Shown: positions 51,501 to 59,699 of the stretch, one piece after another
Position numbering within the stretch: position 1 is the first letter of the stretch
How the letters are laid out: each line of letters starts with the position of its first letter
Assembly (NCBI GenBank): GCA_964020975.1
Contig: OZ026619.1
Coordinates: forward strand, 85,045,706-85,109,705
Direction: 5' to 3'
DNA length: 64,000 nt
Source: Hermodice carunculata
Taxonomy: Eukaryota > Annelida > Polychaeta > Eunicida > Amphinomidae
Notes under the pieces: generated by a model
Database searches by the model: none
What the model saw: the letters and a program-made list of their open reading frames with translations, nothing else
Told to the model about the DNA's origin: nothing
Position numbers and translations under genes: made by a program

Positions 51501-54500
51501 GTCCGTGTGGGCTCCCCAGCCCTGTTTTGACGCGTCCGTGTAAACAACCAGTTTGGAATTGAACGGCCTCATCATCTGTCCACCCATGACATTCCTTCTC
51601 ACCGTCCACCAACGGATGAGGTACTTGTCGTGCGGACCTACTTCAACCATTTGCCGCAAACTGGTCCTGTTCCACGTTGCATTCAGAGCTATGTTGAGTG
51701 GCTTCCTGTGTAGGCGTCCTAAAGGAACTTGCGAGTCCATCGAGGACATCATGCCCAACAGCGACAGCCATTGCCGAGCTGTTTGCTGTGTCGATCTCAT
51801 GAACCTCTTGATAAGGATCTGTAGTCTGTCCCATCTGTCCTCCGAAGGACGGCACTCGAATCGGACTAGATCGAAATGAATGCCTAGGAAGACAAACACC
51901 TGTTTGGGTGTGAGATGTGATTTGGGGATGTTTACTTCTAGCCCTAAGTCCCCGCACAGCTTCAACAGATATTCTCTGTTCTTGATTAGTTCCTGATGAA
52001 CTAAAGCTCGGACAAGCCAGTCGTCCAGGTACACGTGCATTCTTATGCCCCTCTTGTGAACACATGCTGCCACGGATTGCACTATCCGGGTGAACACCTG
52101 AGGTGCCGTGGCCAAGCCGAATGGAAGAGCTCGAAACTGGAATACCTGGTCTGCGTAAGCGAACCGTAGGTACTTCCGACTGCCCTGAAACATAGGCACG
52201 TGCAGATACGCGTCCTTCAAGTCCAGGGAGAAGGTCCAGTCCCCGGGTCGGAGAGCCTTCGTTATGGATTCCGGCGTTTCCATGTGGAAGTGTGGAACTT
52301 CCAAATATGTGTTCAGATGAGACAGATCTATGACCGGTCTCCAGCCGCCATCCCTCTTTGCGACCAAGAATAGTCGGCTGTAGAATCTCGGAGAAGAGTG
52401 ATCCCTCACCCTCTCTATGGCTCCCTTCGCCAACAACTTCTCGACCGCCTCGTGGAAGAATGACCTCTTTGGCTCTTGGGCCGGCGGTTCGAACTTCCAG
52501 GGGACGCGGGACAAGGGCGGTCGCTCTTTGAGCGATAGCACATATCCCTTTTCTAGGACACTTAACACGAACGAGTCGTCCGTGACGGAAAGCCAGTGAC
52601 TGCGGAAGTTGGCTAGCCGACCGCCGAGACGCTGACACATCGCCCCAGACCCGTCGTAAAAGTTCCTGACGGGTGTGGATGACTGGCACGCACCTTCAGT
52701 CCCTTTTCCCGGGCTTCCGAAAGGGCCGGTTCTGCTTGCCAATGCCGGAGGAGGTTGCGTCGGCTGAACCCTGCCTCTGAGGCTTCTTGTTCCTAGGTCG
52801 CCTAGGTTTCCTCCTCTTTGCAAAGGAGTCCTTGGCGCCAGAAACTTTGGCTCCCTGTCCCTGCCTTGGTGGCTGCTCTAGCTAGGTCGAGGATGGCTTG
52901 GTTAGCCTCATCGGCCTGTTCCCGCTTTCGCTGCTCGACCACTTGGTCCCTGATGGGAGCGAGAGCACCTCCGAACAAGTAGTTCGAGAACAAAGGCTGA
53001 GTTCGGATGGCTCGCTGTTCATCTTCAGAGAGGTTGGTGACCTGCAAGCACGAATCTCGCCTTGTTAACCTCAGGTTGGCTTCCATGGTAATGGCCTGCC
53101 TGAGAAGGTGCTCTATCGCCATACCCCGGGACGCCTGAAGCCGGGTATTCAGACTTATCCAGTCCCTGACTGGTTCCGGGACCTGCTGCGACACGAAGAG
53201 CCGCTGCATGATCTCGGCAGACGCGGCCGAGGACACGTCCAAGAAGGAGGCGATGATTACCATCGCTCTTGCATCCTCCTCTAATCTACTAAGGACCTCC
53301 TGGGGGACTTTAGGAGATGGGGGGATCCATTTACAGATACTCTCCCATTCCACGTCTACCTCCGTAGCCCTATTATCATAGATTTCATTAGGTACACAGT
53401 ACCTAGCAACATTAGCTCTCGGCCTCCTCAACAGCTTCCCACACTTCAGCGCTTGCTGAGTCGGGACGCCGGAGGGCGACCTAGATCCCCGGAGCTCTTT
53501 ATCCAGGCTCTGGTACACTTCATCCACGTAAGCAGAGAAGGGGAACCCGGACCCGACTTGTTACGACACAGACGGCGACTCTAGTGGGTACACTGACATC
53601 GCTCGTCTCTTCGTGGTCGGTGGCAAGGGAGGAGCCTTCAAGGTGTCTCCGAGGAGAGCCAAGATCGACTCCTTAGTCGAGTGAAAGAGCCCTGCAGGTT
53701 CACTAACCTCGGCTGGGGCTGAGCTGTCCTCAAAGGACAACTGTCGTTGAGCGGAATGGGCCGGCTCGTCGGCCAACACCTCATCGCTCTCCGACCCCAT
53801 CCCTTGGACAGGTCGGGACTCACGCTCCAGATTACGCCTAAGGCGTTCCTCGCATTCGTCCTCGCCTTCGTCGAGAAGAGACTCGTGTAACGAGCCCTCT
53901 CCATCAGACAAAGGCTCTCCCCGCTCATCTAAACCATTATGCAGTGGAAAAAACGGCATGGGGAGAGAGGGAAGGGCAGCTTCTATTTGACTGGTCCTCT
54001 CCGGTTGCTCATCGGAGTGGTCCAGTCCGGTCCCGGTCACGGCCGGCACGGATTCGGCAAGCACTGGATCTAACGTACCGGACCGGTCCGGAACGACCAG
54101 GGAAGTATCATGTACTTCCTGGCGTGCTCCGGGCAAGGGTTCATGACCCACCTCCGTGAGCACTGGGGCATCTCCTACCAGAGAACTTGTGGCTCCTTCC
54201 ACAGTGCCAGTCACGCCGGTCCCCTCCGTAGAGTGAACCGGCAAACCGGGCTGTTCCGGTGCCTCCCCCGTGTCCATGCTGGTCTCCTCTGCAGGAGGGC
54301 CAGTTGCACCTGGACCTTGAATTTCCCTTGGGAAACCCAGGTCTTTGGTCTGCTGACCCACAGGTGCCACAGACACAGCTGGTGTATGAAAGGGGACTCT
54401 CATCTGTGCGGATTGCACAAAAGACTGCATGGTAGTGGCCATCAGCATTTGTGTTCTCTGCATAGTGTCCAGTATAGCCTTGAGTCCCGGATCCAAGGCG

Positions 54501-57500
54501 GGTGCCCTCTTTTCAGAAGGCTCCTCGGCCCTGTCCCCCTTTCTCTTGTGAGTGCGCCTCCTCTTCTTTGGGGTCACCCCCGCCGAATCCGAGGCACTAT
54601 CCACCGCCTCAACTCTCCGAAAAGAGGAGGAAGTGGTGACTCGCAGGCTTGCTGGAGAGTCTTGAAGTTGAACGGATGGAGCTCTACGGTGAGACCGTTT
54701 AGCCCGCCGACGTTCTGCCAACTCAAAGAGGTCCCACCTCTCACTTGACCAGCTTTTACAGTGCTGACAAGGTCGTAACCTTGAGCACTGCAGTCGCTCC
54801 AGCTCCCATCTGCACTTTCTACAGTGCGGATGGTTGTTCCACTTCCCCATCAGATGGCTGGCCACATCCTGCTTCTGAAAAGCAAGGATGCCCGCCACTG
54901 AACTGACAGGGACAGCTGGAGCTGTTCCAGCACTCACTGGGGGTGAGAGGCTGCGCCCCTGCCTCCCCCGGAGCTGCTGGATAAGGAGGCGAGATCGTTC
55001 TTGACGTCTCTCATGCTCCTTGCGGTCCGCATCCTTGTCCGCCATGTTGGTTTTCAAGGGAAAAGACCACGTGTTCCTGAAACAAAAATAGATAAAAAAA
55101 ACAGGTAGGAATCAAGGCTTCTCGCTCAAAGAGCAGTCCAACGACTCACTACCCCACACTTATCTAGATCCTTAGGCGACGAGTTGCTCCGGCAGTGAAA
55201 ACTGCAAAAACAAGCCGATCTTGGGGCACTCCTGTGATCACCACAACAACGTGGGCGGAAGCCAGGAGAGAAACTGGTGAGCATGCGCAAACACTGGAAG
55301 TTGTACCATAGGCCCCTTTGGGGGTTTGTGCATGTAACCACAGGTCAGCCATAAAAAGTTTCAGGTTTAAAAACCTGGCTGGGAACCTGATAAGCAGGGG
55401 TATAAGCATGAGTGATTGAGAGGGTAGTATTACACTATAGATACATTTATCCCATTTTTATCCCCCTTCTGGTTCCATAGGACCGAGTCAACCACTTTAT
55501 ATGACACCATTTGGGTACATCGTATCCACTCAATCCATGATATGGAGAGCTTTTTGGAGCATGATGTCTCAATAGGTTGCACATATAAAAGATAATGAAG
55601 CAGATGCCATTTTACATATGGGTGTGTGTTTTTTTTCCAGTGAGAAAAGGGTAACAAGAGGCTCATGGGCCTAATGCTCTGCTGACATATAATTTGACAA
55701 CAATCACTAAAAATTCATTTCCTGAAATGCATTCTCTCCATGAGCCTGAGAAAATTTAATTTACTTTTAATACCTTAGTGGCATTACTATGATTCCAAAC
55801 ATCATAGAATTTTGTCTATTATACCAGAGTCTTTATGTCCAGAACCCTTCCTGGTTGACCTTACCCTATTCCGTGGTCCAAACTCTCTACATTCCATAAG
55901 CTAACCTGTTCCTGTGTTACCAATATAAATATGGAAGTACTAATGTCCATATTGCACACCTTTCTCTGTAGAATTATGACCTAGGCTGCATTAGCCCAAA
56001 TATGTCAAAGTGTCTTCACCGGTTAACTACTCACAACATTTTTCGGAGCCTGTACCCATAAAAGTCTCTCTGAGTAGTGGTTCCTTGTCTAAGCTAAATG
56101 TTCAGCAAAGACAAGCCACACAACATCAAATAAAAATTAACATGGCAAATAATGAATTAGCTAAATAAGTGAAGTTTTGCTTATAAATGCTGAGCTTCAA
56201 TATGAAAAATACAGGAATATAGTATTCCTGTAATAGTATCTTGACATATGTTCAGAAGTTCAAAAGTAATGACCATAACAAAAAAAAAAAAATCCTGAAA
56301 TGTAGTCCATCTGTACCCTAGAGAAAGTAGGCCAAAGTCATCCATATTAAGCAATATAAAATTTCTATAACATTACACATCTGTGGTACATTTAGTATCA
56401 AACATGTAACCTTTCTCTGTCTCAACTATTGGTTTTAATGTGTCTTCAACACAATTCAGTCCATTACTTTCTGAATGCTGCAGGCGGTGCTACCAAATTT
56501 CAATGCATATCATCTTTTAGCCTCATTGAAATTCCAGCCAGGTTCCATGATGACTCATTAAAAACTCTTCACAACATAACACTTTTCAAATTTTGACAAC
56601 TTGGCCCATTATGTTACATAATACTACAGCTGGTGCCCCCAAAATTGAACTCGACCTAGATTTTCATACACATGGTAAACTCTGAAAGTTATATAGGATT
56701 AACTTGAAAAGTATGGACTGTATCACATCCGCAACCAAAAGTTTTCAGACGGACAGACTGACAAGAATAACAGCATAGGTTCTGCAACCTATAGTCAACA
56801 GAGCTAAAAACCACAAAACAAGCAGGGAAATCCTGAAACTGTGCCTTGCCTGATGTATCTCATCTAGGCCTCTATAAAGTAAGCATGACCTAGATTCCAG
56901 ATATCTGATCAATTCATCTTTGCCTGGTGGGGTAGGTAACCTTGTGCCAAAATTGATAACAAAAATGGGTCTAGGTATTTTTGAGATGCTGAAAAAACAA
57001 AAGTGATCAATTGGAAAGATGGCTGAGCCAAAGATACAATGCCTCCCTCTCACAGGAAGATATTAAAGAATTCACAATATCTGCTATTTATATAGATGTA
57101 TATGTATCTCAAAATTGACAATGTATTATTATAGTGACCCAGGTCACGGATTGCACTTTACCTTCTCAATCAAGTCATTTTGTGCAATGTTAGCCATTAT
57201 AGCCTGGGCGATATCTCGAGGTGATGCCTTCTGGCCCTCAGCCTTCAGTGCCTGAAACATTAAAAAGCATATTAATGTCATACACAGTAACATACCTTGC
57301 TATATAGACACAATCACATTATGTCGTTCATAAAAGTCATACACAGAAAAACACATTGTATGTCACTATATCAGACAGACAGATTATGTCATTCATGAAA
57401 TATGTCATCGTACAAAAAAAAATAACATGGACAAACAAAAAGGCCCAACTTTCTGAAATTATACCAACCAGAAGAGAAAAACTCCTGATCAGTAGTACAA

Positions 57501-58852
57501 ATTTAAACCCCCTTTCCCCTGAATAAAGACTGTGTCAACATCTTTCATCAGGGCAGGTTGGATTGTAAGTACCCACCATGCCTCTCGGAAAGCTGTTGAC
57601 CTGCGTCAGGTTATTCTGTTGTGGCCCATCTACAATTCTCAAACTGCTCAAAGTCTTTTTCATTTACATTAAGATTAATCACAAATCATGGAAGCACAGG
57701 ACAGTTTTCCATAAAGCCCGTTTCAGTCAGTTTGAGGAGGAAAAGGGTAAAACACAACAAACCGTAACATTATTGATACCTGACAAAGGCTCATGGCGCT
57801 GTTACACTGGTAGTCCCCAAATCCTTTGGTGCTTGGGGTCACCATGACAGGCGGGTTCTCCAGGTTAGGGTAGGCACTATGAATGGCCACCTTAAAGATA
57901 TCCTCCAGCTGACCCAGAAGGCTTGGCATGTTTTGCGATGATTTTGCCTCCTCAGCTGCCAGACTCTAAATCAGACATGAACAAAAAATTAAAAAATACA
58001 ATAAAATAAAGGAGAAGAACATGAAATAATGTTAGTCTTTTTTTTTTCTTGACTGAATAATATGAAGGTCTCCTCACTGTTTTAATATTTTTATATTCCT
58101 TATGGAAACAGTTTCGTAAAAAAATGCATTTTCCCAATAACTGTGATAAAAGAAGCCAAAATTTCAACATTTTACTCCATCAATGATTCATAATACATGG
58201 TAATAGAGTGAAATCTCATTTTAATGGCATTCAGATATTCACCTGTTCATCTTATGACACAAGTTTTGAGAGACTTAAAGTCAAGTTCCTTTGCTATTTT
58301 ACTCCCTGATGTAATATGTTCAGATCTCTGACACATTTAGCAGGTAACAGATGTCATTATAGTTAGGTTTCAGTGTGTTTAGAAATATACAATGTTTGGT
58401 GTTGGCATTGTTGCTAAACATGAGGATGAAGACTAAAAGGATGTCTGTTACCAAGCTAATAATGTCCTAATGCAATAATACTATTTTAGTCAATCAAGAA
58501 CCTCTAATTTGTACAAAAGTACATGAGACACTTTCCTTGGTAATTACCAATTATACAGGTATTACCATTTCTCACTCTAGGCATCTCCATGAGACCAGTT
58601 TTTCACATAGAAAGTATGAATTTCTATTGTTACTGCTTGTCTACTGCATTACAGCAACTTTTTTTCAGATGAACCGGCTTTTTTTCCATTTTTTAAATGT
58701 CAACTCACTCGCTTCAAATGAACGATCCGGTACTGCAGTTTCTCGTTTTCCTTGCGCAGTTTCTCCAGCTCTGGAGTGGTCACCTCTCCGTTACTTTGCT
58801 GCAGGTTTTTAATTGCTATTAACTCTGCCTCTAATGCTTTAACTTCTGCCTC
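42400..58852 (-). CDS. RARS1: arginyl-tRNA synthetase, cytoplasmic (RARS1), exons 2-10, partial
   Basis: This class I aminoacyl-tRNA synthetase charges tRNA-Arg with arginine in the cytosol; in animals its N-terminal helices dock it in the multi-synthetase complex. Nine minus-strand exons were assembled by eye: 58709-58852, 57780-57965, 57162-57251, 48627-48805, 45764-45947, 45085-45214, 44339-44446, 43567-43745 and 42400-42509. Together they give 1310 nt, or 436 codons plus 2 nt, and follow remembered human RARS1 from about residue 16 to about 450 almost without gaps. All introns are GT-AG and phases match (0,0,0,2,0,1,1,0). Recognisable parts are a leucine-rich coiled coil, the ArgRS N-terminal domain, [15 protein letters not shown] (HIGH-type ATP site), [29 protein letters not shown] and FGVVLGEDK just before the KMSK-like loop. 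The start-codon exon and the C-terminal third (about 200 residues, anticodon-binding domain) were not found in the window. Confidence 0.97.
43567..43745 (-). CDS. RARS1: RARS1 exon 9: catalytic domain
   Basis: 2 nt plus 59 codons, ending phase 0. Contains [33 protein letters not shown] and [24 protein letters not shown] is an ArgRS hallmark of the arginine-binding pocket and the helix beside it. Acceptor GTTGCAG, donor GGACAG followed by GTTAGT. Confidence 0.97.
44160..44258. mobile_element. short TTAA-type MITE remnant (RARS1 intron 8)
   Basis: A hairpin GGATTTACCTTGGTGCAG / CTGCACCAAGGAAATC with a short loop, followed by TGTTGACTCAG and a GAGGGGTTAA end. About 100 bp; it looks like an internally deleted subfamily 1 copy. 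Confidence 0.6.
44339..44446 (-). CDS. RARS1: RARS1 exon 8: catalytic domain
   Basis: 108 nt, phase 1 at both ends, reading [19 protein letters not shown] then [16 protein letters not shown]. The ERGESFYQ-like stretch is typical of ArgRS (here GRGESFYQ). Acceptor CTTGTAG, donor ATAAAG followed by GTAAAG. Confidence 0.94.
45085..45214 (-). CDS. RARS1: RARS1 exon 7: insertion helices of catalytic domain
   Basis: 43 codons plus 1 nt: starts [17 protein letters not shown] and ends [12 protein letters not shown]. It matches the helical segment ESKKRFDTEEEFKKRAY and KAWKLICDVSR of human RARS1. Acceptor ATAACAG, donor CCGAG followed by GTAACT, phase 1. Confidence 0.95.
45764..45947 (-). CDS. RARS1: RARS1 exon 6: catalytic core
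   Basis: One nucleotide plus 61 codons. Reads [20 protein letters not shown], then [18 protein letters not shown] and ends [12 protein letters not shown]. This is the strongest match in the gene; GDWGTQFG binds arginine and adenylate in the Rossmann fold. Acceptor TTTCTAG, donor TATAAG followed by GTTTGA, a weak donor but consistent with the next exon. Confidence 0.97.
47160..47324. mobile_element. TTAA-type MITE, subfamily 1, degraded
   Basis: Carries GAGAATTGCAGGAGAGACC, the ATCAACAGCTTCCCTGG / CAAGGAAAGTTGTTGA pair and the terminal GGAGAAAATGTTAA. The other end is eroded. Confidence 0.6.
47356..47600. mobile_element. TTAA-type MITE, subfamily 2 (RARS1 intron 5)
   Basis: Starts TTAATTCTTAACACC, then GAGTCAACAGCTTTTCTTGG, a palindromic centre and AGCTGTTGACCTGGGGC, then the body with TGCTGGTACTTGAATGAAAG. 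The distal end (GGCACAGAGAATTC) is degraded. Same layout as 13636-13886 and 35741-35988. Confidence 0.75.
48627..48805 (-). CDS. RARS1: RARS1 exon 5: ATP-binding HIGH-type signature
   Basis: 59 codons plus 2 nt. Begins [13 protein letters not shown] and ends [15 protein letters not shown], where HVGH is the class I HIGH motif and SPNIAKEMH is nearly invariant in ArgRS. Acceptor CTTCCAG, donor CTTGAG followed by GTAATG; the last arginine codon is completed by the next exon (phase 2). It lies 8.4 kb from exon 4 because intron 4 carries the DIRS element and another repeat. Confidence 0.97.
49040..49241. repeat. left inverted terminal repeat of DIRS element
   Basis: The stretch from about 49071 to 49241 is the reverse complement of 55264-55428 with only a few differences. 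The outermost bases (GTGGAAGCGATAAATGCTTC) differ from the right end and form a small hairpin (GAAGC/GCTTC). Read on the minus strand, this repeat is the 3' end of the element. Confidence 0.9.
49281..49376. repeat. internal complementary region of DIRS element
   Basis: Bases 49281-49336 are the reverse complement of the left terminus and 49337-49376 are the reverse complement of the right terminus, fused head to tail. This is the diagnostic DIRS feature thought to template completion of a circular intermediate; it also fixes both ends of the element to the base. Confidence 0.9.
49690..51612 (-). CDS. tyrosine recombinase region of DIRS element
   Basis: Open for about 640 codons; the first half overlaps the RNase H region and is probably not a separate domain. 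The last 340 or so residues form a tyrosine recombinase: an N-terminal SAM-like DNA-binding part ([36 protein letters not shown]) and a catalytic part ([14 protein letters not shown] ... FYLRDLT). In this order it replaces the integrase of LTR elements and inserts a circular DNA intermediate. Confidence 0.9.
   Translation of the reverse strand: MVDGEKECHGWTDDEAVQFQTGCLHGRVKTGLGSPHGLQHGLRHLASALETFSHQLARTGGSIFSPAEVRTVGEKQRCDVDVGQQDCGGIPEQTRGHPVQTVVRTNKENTSLVRQQGSKDSGPSHQRPSKCNGRPIVPKGTSDRDRMVPTPTSSSGVMGPMGDTPCGLVRHQMEPQIASVRGSSPRSSSFCGGRPGDVLGWNVGLRLSSAPVDPSSSEKDPGREGGDHPGGSLVAKTGLVSRPTGVESRGSVTSTSLGQTARAASDVPSESGSAQPSRMEVVARHVQEAGFSNLVASRIARGKLRKSSLKTYDSRWRLFTEWCAGKQLEPWSTRSSDVADFLLYLFEEKELSPRTIEGYRTAISSSLSKKLGQSLGADPHLSALIQSFHTDKPVGKNIMPTWDLSLVLLAMTRPPFEEKDPKTIQLKWLTYKTVFLLALASGARRSEIHALDVNEIRCSEDKTSVTLKPHMGFLAKNHVATDPTTAFTGFTIKALSDTLSRSELDRTLCPVRALKWYLDRTKEIRQGRRALFLPLWKTESGRIAANTVSAWLKAAVCKAYQVASGSEDILRVQGVRAHDVGAFSASWSLIRNVALADIMRSCRWKAHTTFTSFYLRDLTEIQGGLMAMRNTRTASFGDGK
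50685..52823 (-). CDS. reverse transcriptase-RNase H region of DIRS element
   Basis: A long open region of about 710 codons. It contains reverse transcriptase motifs such as [42 protein letters not shown] and the YLDD box, followed by RNase H ([39 protein letters not shown]) and the DIRS-type extension with DLFATRWN and ILVAPWWP. It overlaps the recombinase region in another frame, as is usual in this family. A separate methylase domain, present in some DIRS elements, was not recognised. Confidence 0.93.
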   Translation of the reverse strand: MQRGGNLGDLGTRSLRGRVQPTQPPPALASRTGPFGSPGKGTEGACQSSTPVRNFYDGSGAMCQRLGGRLANFRSHWLSVTDDSFVLSVLEKGYVLSLKERPPLSRVPWKFEPPAQEPKRSFFHEAVEKLLAKGAIERVRDHSSPRFYSRLFLVAKRDGGWRPVIDLSHLNTYLEVPHFHMETPESITKALRPGDWTFSLDLKDAYLHVPMFQGSRKYLRFAYADQVFQFRALPFGLATAPQVFTRIVQSVAACVHKRGIRMHVYLDDWLVRALVHQELIKNREYLLKLCGDLGLEVNIPKSHLTPKQVFVFLGIHFDLVRFECRPSEDRWDRLQILIKRFMRSTQQTARQWLSLLGMMSSMDSQVPLGRLHRKPLNIALNATWNRTSLRQMVEVGPHDKYLIRWWTVRRNVMGGQMMRPFNSKLVVYTDASKQGWGAHTDSNMVSDIWPLHLRHFHINWLELEAVYLALQKFEQLVKNKDVTLMSDNRTVVAYLNKQGGTRSKLLFELTKKILLWCGSKGVRILARHISGHLNVMADQLSRKGQVIGTEWSLHPRVVQALWDRWGTPHVDLFATRWNHKLPVFVAPVPDPLAFAVDALAMCWDGMWGYAFPLLPLIPQVLRKIREEKAEIILVAPWWPKRDWSLDLLELSREAPLRLPVWDRLLVQPRTSHRNPAVLNLHAWRLSHDTSKRLGSRISLPQESLEVNFESLL
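52802..55057 (-). CDS. Gag-like region of DIRS element
   Basis: The 5' part of the element encodes a charged N-terminal segment, a cysteine/histidine cluster (CRKC..., CQHC), a basic and acidic low-complexity middle and a downstream conserved-looking part beginning near the [11 protein letters not shown] motif. Position and composition match the ORF1/Gag-like protein of DIRS elements. The region carries about one break. Confidence 0.75.
55264..55444. repeat. right inverted terminal repeat of DIRS element
   Basis: Reverse complement of the left terminal repeat over roughly 165 bp. The outer boundary at 55444 (GATAC) was set by comparison with the internal complementary region, in which this terminus is joined to the left one. 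Confidence 0.9.
55653..56810. mobile_element. hairpin-ended repeat, family A, copy 2 (RARS1 intron 4)
   Basis: Starts AACAAGAGGCTCATGGGCC, a near-perfect palindrome, followed by TAATGCTCTGCTGACAT. It ends in a region with GACGGACAGACTGACAAG, a stem (ATAGGTT/AACCTAT), GTCAACAGAGCT and AAAAA. The 5' GCTCTGCTGAC is complementary to the 3' GTCAACAGAGC apart from one base. The same start and end occur in the copy at 6714-7310; the middle diverges and is longer. No coding capacity was recognised. Confidence 0.75.
57162..57251 (-). CDS. RARS1: RARS1 exon 4: ArgRS N-terminal domain
   Basis: 30 codons, phase 0 at both ends: [18 protein letters not shown] followed by [12 protein letters not shown]. 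It aligns with the human stretch containing NPREIAENI and CIEKVEIAG. Acceptor GTTTCAG, donor GAGAAG followed by GTAAAG. Too short to be seen as an open frame by length, it was found by homology between its neighbours. Confidence 0.94.
57503..57750. mobile_element. TTAA-type MITE, subfamily 1 (RARS1 intron 3)
   Basis: Begins TTAAACCCCCTTTCCCC and ends GGAAAAGGGTAA, with a GTCAACATCTTTC...GAAAGCTGTTGAC inverted pair and the subfamily body (ACAATTCTCA, TTTTTCATTTAC, CCATAAAGCCCGTTTCAG). It is diverged, and its edge lies only 29 nt from the donor of RARS1 exon 3. Confidence 0.75.
57780..57965 (-). CDS. RARS1: RARS1 exon 3: linker and start of ArgRS N-terminal domain
   Basis: 62 codons, phase 0 at both ends. 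Reads [14 protein letters not shown], then LLGQLEDIF and [16 protein letters not shown], and ends [13 protein letters not shown]. The pattern of an amphipathic helix, YP.LENPP and [10 protein letters not shown] matches the start of the ArgRS N-terminal (Add-1) domain that recognises the D-loop of tRNA-Arg. The in-exon methionine at the SQNMP position corresponds in place to the alternative start that yields a short free form in mammals; whether it is used here is unknown. Confidence 0.96.
58709..58852 (-). CDS. RARS1: RARS1 exon 2: N-terminal coiled coil
   Basis: Encodes 48 residues starting [11 protein letters not shown] and ending YRIVHLKR, a heptad-like leucine/glutamate helix equivalent to the human RARS1 segment that binds other synthetase-complex subunits. 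The acceptor reads GATACAG before GAG and the donor is CGA followed by GTGAGT, so both ends are phase 0. In human RARS1 the corresponding intron also follows a phase 0 glutamine codon after the short first exon. Confidence 0.93.
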
Positions 58853-58938
58853 CTGTATCAAAACACACACACAAAAAAAAAACAAGTTACATATTCATTC
58901 AACACATGAAATCACTAAATTGAAATAACAAAATAAAA

Positions 58939-59699
58939 CTAGAGGTCTGTGTGAACAGACCGTGTTCAGTTGATCTGAGCTTGTTCACAAAATCAAAGTT
59001 CCAACTGCACTGACCTGTGCCGAGTTTGAGCTGAGTGCATATGACATTTAGAAGTATTTCTAAGATTTGCCTTAAGAAAAATTAATTAAAATGTGAATAA
59101 GCATTAGAATGCCCATTGACTTGGTATTAAATCAATAGAAAAGGTACATTCACCGATAAGTATACGAATTGAAAAAATAGTTAAAAATCAGGAATCCACA
59201 GCAGTGATACCTAGTTAACAACTTTGTTTGACCCTTCCTCAAAGTACATATCCAAGTTTCAGCTTAATCTGAGTTATGGTTCTGGAGAAAAAGTCAAAAA
59301 TAATGAAACCACACAAAAAAATCATTAAAAATAAAAGAAAAGAAAAAAAAAAATCAGTGCCACCTGGTGAACAAATTAAGAACTAGGAGTCCCTAGGAGT
59401 GTTTATTATCTGATATCAAAGCAATTGGGTGAGCGATGACTTCGCAGAAGATTTTTAAGATTTGCCCCCAAAATAAACAAAACAAAACAAAAAAAAAACA
59501 AAAAAATCCTAAAATAACTGGAGCAAGACCACTTGTACAGACTCGGTAGAGACCCACCCAAGGTACATTGCCACCAAGTTTGAAGTGATTCTGGCTGACG
59601 GTTTTGGAGAAGTTGAAAATGTGAATTGTGAACAGATGGACGGACAACTGAGCTTCCTAAAAGCTCAGCCCTGACTAGCAAGTCAGCTGAGCTGAAAAA
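58939..59699. mobile_element. hairpin-ended repeat, family B, copy 2 (upstream of RARS1 exon 2)
   Basis: Starts CTAGAG followed by the perfect stem GGTCTGT-GTGA-ACAGACC, then TTCAGTTGATCTGAGC. The inside matches one unit of the 32336-34483 copy (CATTAGAATGCCCATTGACT, GCCACCTGGTGAACAAATTA, CACCAAGTTTGAAGTGATTC). It ends with a GATGGACGGACAAC tract, the stem AGCTCAGC ... GCTGAGCT and GAAAAA. No open frame of interest. Confidence 0.8.

Larger units (their letters stand above)
49040..55444 (-). mobile_element. DIRS-family tyrosine-recombinase retrotransposon (fossil copy)
   Basis: An element of 6.4 kb in RARS1 intron 4, in the same orientation as the gene. Read on the minus strand its parts are a right inverted terminal repeat, a Gag-like region, a reverse transcriptase-RNase H region, a tyrosine recombinase region, an internal complementary region and a left inverted terminal repeat. 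Inverted ends plus a complementary region joining both termini are the DIRS layout rather than the split direct repeats of Ngaro/PAT. The shared part of the two terminal repeats differs at only a few positions in about 150 bp, so the copy is young on a genomic scale. It looks largely whole, with about one obvious break. No target-site duplication is seen, as expected for this order. Confidence 0.93.

Noticed and set aside
51643-52689. 348-codon frame on the same strand as, but in a different frame from, the DIRS reverse transcriptase
   Set aside because: It is a shadow of the reverse transcriptase region; composition is Arg/Ser/Pro-rich and matches nothing.
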